Translations under genes and position numbers: made by a program
From: Antedon mediterranea
Taxonomy: Eukaryota > Echinodermata > Crinoidea > Comatulida > Antedonidae
Length of the DNA stretch: 60,000 nt
Assembly: GCF_964355755.1 (NCBI RefSeq)
Contig: NC_092676.1
Location: 21,932,288-21,992,287, forward strand
Reading direction: 5' to 3'
In this document: positions 57,443 through 60,000 of the stretch, piece after piece
How positions within the stretch are numbered: the first letter of the stretch is position 1
How the letters are laid out: each line of letters starts with the position of its first letter
Notes under the pieces: generated by a model
Told to the model about the DNA's origin: nothing
What the model saw: the letters and a program-made list of their open reading frames with translations, nothing else
Database searches by the model: none

Positions 57443-59851
57443 CTAGTATTTGTATGGTCCTGGGTATCCTCCGTGTCCGTATCCAGGTTGTGGGTATCCA
57501 TGTCCCTGTGAACAAACATAAATCGCACAATAAATAATAGTTAAGCTTACATTATTGCGTTTCATACATTACTTAATATTGTACAGCAATGATAAATGTA
57601 CAGCCAAGTGATACTGTATCTAAAAGGAATTGGTCTTACTACATTCCAAATGTAATTAAATTTTACTTTGTTTAATATTAGTATGATGTGATTTTTGGGG
57701 TGTTTTATCTTAGCTGGGAAAAGATCGACAGCATAAGGGTGTGGGTTAGTTCTTTATTTACAAAAGCCATTGACACTCTACGCTATCATTTCAAAAATCG
57801 TGAAGGGAGATACGTACCTCCCAGGTAAAATCTTGTATAAAATAATGTAGGCCTACATATATTAGGCGAAAAGGATGCTCAATCGTACCGGGTAAATATG
57901 ATAAATTACCGTCACGGTTGACTCGACCGTAAAGGTAAATTTCATTGTAAAAACTTGAAAGTAGGCTACTCACGCCAAATGGGTCGATGGCAACGCAGCA
58001 TTCAGTAAAGAGTGAGATGATTATCAGAAGCAGCAGACTGACGAATATGAAGGTCAAGATGGTGTACATTTGGTCAATGTATTGCCAATCAGCGTTGTTT
58101 GCTGTATCCTCCAAGTAGTCGTAAACATCATAGGTTACCAGAGCAATAGAAGCGCCAATAAGAACGAGTAAGAACAGGTTGGCTACCATGGATATCCAAG
58201 CAACCTTTAGTGATAGAAACGATAACATAATTTAAATGATTACACGTATCTTGTGGATGGCAAATTAAAATATTGCATGATTAAAGCTATAAAAAAAAGT
58301 GTTTAGGTTCTTGCAAAAGCTATAAAAGTTACGAGGTAATCTTGAAAGTGCCGATGCGAGCTATGACAGTGCCGATGCGAGCTTTGACATGGCCGATGCG
58401 AGCTTTGACAGGGCCGATGCCAGCTTTGACAGGGCCGATGCCAGCTTTGACAGGGCCTGTGTGATCTGTGACGGTGCCGATGCGAGCTATGACGATACCG
58501 ATTGTGAGCTATGACCGTAAGTATCGATTGCAAGCTATGACAGTATCGATTGCGAGCTATGACAGTACCGATTGCGAGCTATGAGAGCGCCGATGCAAAC
58601 TATGACAGTGCCGATGCGAGCTACGACAGTGCCGATGCAAGCTACGACAGTGCCGATGCGAACTATGACAGTGCCGATGCAAGCTATTACAGTGCCGATG
58701 CAAGCTATGACAGTGCCAATGCGAGCTATGACAGTGCCGATGCGAGCTATGACAGTGCCGATGCGAACTATGACAGTGCCGATGCGAACTAAGACAGTGC
58801 CGATGCGAGCTATGACAGTGCCGATGCGAGTTATGACAGTGCCGATGCGAGCTATGACAGTGCCGATGCGAACTATGACAGTGCTGATGAGAGCTAAGGC
58901 ACAAACAATGTTTAGTATGCATACTTACAGATCGTTGACTTCTCTTTGCTGACATTTGTACACCAGCAATAAGGTTACCAATACCGACACCGGCGACCTA
59001 AACCCAAAATAAACAAACATTGCTTAAGCATAATTACGATATTATTAACAACGATCTGATTTGTCACTCAGTTCGACTTTCTTCAATTTCAGAAAACAAG
59101 TGACTGAGCTACAGTTTCCAATAACACATCGCAAGCAAGGCTTTTCTTAATCGGTCAAAATCAAGAATTTACGTAGACCTACCCCTCTCTCTATCACGCC
59201 CCTGTTATTTAAGTTGTAGAACAATCAACTTCTGACTTGTTTATATATTATTACCATAGTGATAGTGATAATACTAACATTCTATCAACTGATATGATTA
59301 TAAAAAGGGGGATTATAATTTTATGTCAACGATGAGAATCTATGTCATAATTGAAAAGGCCTATACAGTAAGTAGGCCTACAATAACTCAACAATTCTTT
59401 TCACAAAATACTTGGTGTACCCATAGAGATATTATCTCTATGGTGTACCGCAAACTTTATATCAACACAATAATATTTATTACCAATAACCCAGCAAATG
59501 CAATTAATGGTGAGACTCCGTGATCAGCCGTCGATTGACTCAAGTACCAAATCATTTCCAGGCCTATGATGACAATGAGCATTCCCGACACCACCATCGT
59601 ACCACCTGTAAACAGGGTGAATGTTTGACGAAATGACATCTTCATCTTACTTCCTGAGTATGGTGGGGGTACAAAATTTCTGTTAAAAAAAACAATTTAG
59701 TTAAATTAAATAATCAAATCTACGATACAATGACAAAAGAAACAATGATCTTGGCATGACGTCCAGGCACATTTACAGATATTAATTATAAATGTGCAGA
59801 TCTTTTCTCTTACCGTTCAAGTGGAAACATTTCAATGTGTTGATTCATCAT
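57443..59851 (-). CDS. Four-transmembrane protein of unassigned family
   Basis: The gene has five exons on the minus strand: 59814-59851, 59484-59679, 58929-58997, 57974-58204 and 57443-57505. All introns are GT/AG; the last three are phase 0. The product has 198 residues. The short cytosolic N-terminus contains a PPPY motif (17-20), a possible WW-domain ligand. Predicted membrane helices lie at about 33-58, 70-93, 102-125 and 147-171. Between helices 2 and 3 is a short basic loop (SAKRSQRS, inside). Between helices 3 and 4 is an acidic loop (YDVYDYLEDTANNADW, outside). Cys170-Cys171 could be palmitoylated. The C-terminal tail is Gly/Tyr/Pro-rich (GHGYPQPGYGHGGYPGPYKY). The topology recalls MS4A/CD20-like or other tetraspan families, but no diagnostic motif decides it. 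It lacks the CCG motif of true tetraspanins. Confidence 0.82.
58340..58895. repeat. 21-bp minisatellite in intron 3 of the four-TM gene
   Basis: About 26 tandem units of GATGCGAGCTATGACAGTGC plus one C fill most of the 724-bp intron. The left third (58340-58560) is more diverged (TTTGAC and ATCGATTG variants) and the right part is homogeneous. Because the unit is a multiple of three, several frames on both strands stay open. Those translations (Y-D-S-A-D-A-S or S-S-H-R-H-C-H heptads) are not independent gene evidence. Confidence 0.9.
59413..59448. other. Hairpin flanked by 8-bp direct repeats in intron 2 of the four-TM gene
   Basis: CCATAGAGAT and ATCTCTATGG are perfect 10-bp arms around ATT. 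GGTGTACC occurs directly at both edges and overlaps the hairpin ends. It could be a tiny foldback insertion or chance. Confidence 0.4.
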
Positions 59852-59963
59852 TTTCTTTTAAATGTTCGGTGTGTCTATCTATTTTAAGTGCTGTGTTGTA
59901 TGTGCAATCATTACAAAGTTGTGTGTTCTGTCAGAGCGTGAACTAGGCATACTTAGTGATTGT

Positions 59964-59970
59964 CTTTATA
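59964..59970 (-). promoter_or_regulatory. Candidate TATA box of the four-TM gene
   Basis: On the minus strand TATAAAG lies about 115 bp before the ATG at 59851. The sequence between would be the 5' untranslated region. No other core promoter motif is obvious. Confidence 0.35.
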
Positions 59971-60000
59971 CAATTGCACCTTTTGTAATTATAATTTATG

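Noticed and set aside
58557-58955. Long frames across the 21-bp repeat on both strands (58550-58792, 58572-58952, 58557-58955)
   Set aside because: A 21-bp unit keeps several frames open automatically. Only the exon 3 part of the minus-strand frame is accepted as coding.

Overview
This is a piece of an AT-rich animal genome. It has small exons with consensus GT/AG introns, TATA-type promoters, a tRNA-derived SINE, LINE debris and MITEs. The gene families (tandem short-chain-collagen-C4-like secreted proteins, a cytosolic sulfotransferase) and the many TAGGCCTA/CTAGGC motifs suggest a marine invertebrate deuterostome, most likely an echinoderm. That placement is inference. There is nothing bacterial: no operons or ribosome binding sites.

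Region 1 (1-27,842) is almost entirely four copies of one giant foldback (palindromic) transposon about 7.2 kb long. Each copy has two inverted arms of about 3.5 kb around a unique loop of 183-185 bp, with no credible coding capacity. The copies alternate in polarity (+,-,+,-). Copy 4 is flanked by a perfect 6-bp target duplication (GTATGT) and carries an 864-bp insertion built from the palindrome TTGCGCAA. Copies 2 and 3 form a palindrome of palindromes around a 211-bp LINE reverse-transcriptase fragment. The pair as a whole, but neither member alone, is bounded by the same hexamer (GAATTC), which fits composite transposition.

Region 2 (27,843-33,930) has no recognised intact gene. It holds two tandem arrays with a period of about 150 bp, a 490-bp tandem duplication, many copies of a TTGACCTTTGACC motif, a tRNA-derived SINE, and a relic of a lost gene copy.

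Region 3 (33,931-48,530) is a tandem array of secreted short-chain-collagen-C4-like genes. Two have intact four-exon reading frames (253 and 252 residues). The third has the same exon plan but two +2 frameshifts in its last exon. A fourth survives only as a scrap of exon 3. By hand count, the two intact copies differ by about 22 replacement codons against 4 silent ones, which hints at diversifying selection. Their introns carry MITE-like units with GACC/GACA microsatellites.

Region 4 (48,531-60,000) has two minus-strand genes. One is a complete six-exon cytosolic sulfotransferase (309 residues), with a MITE abutting a splice donor. The other is a five-exon four-transmembrane protein (198 residues) whose third intron is mostly a 21-bp minisatellite. 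Both are surrounded by repeats and unassigned intergenic DNA.
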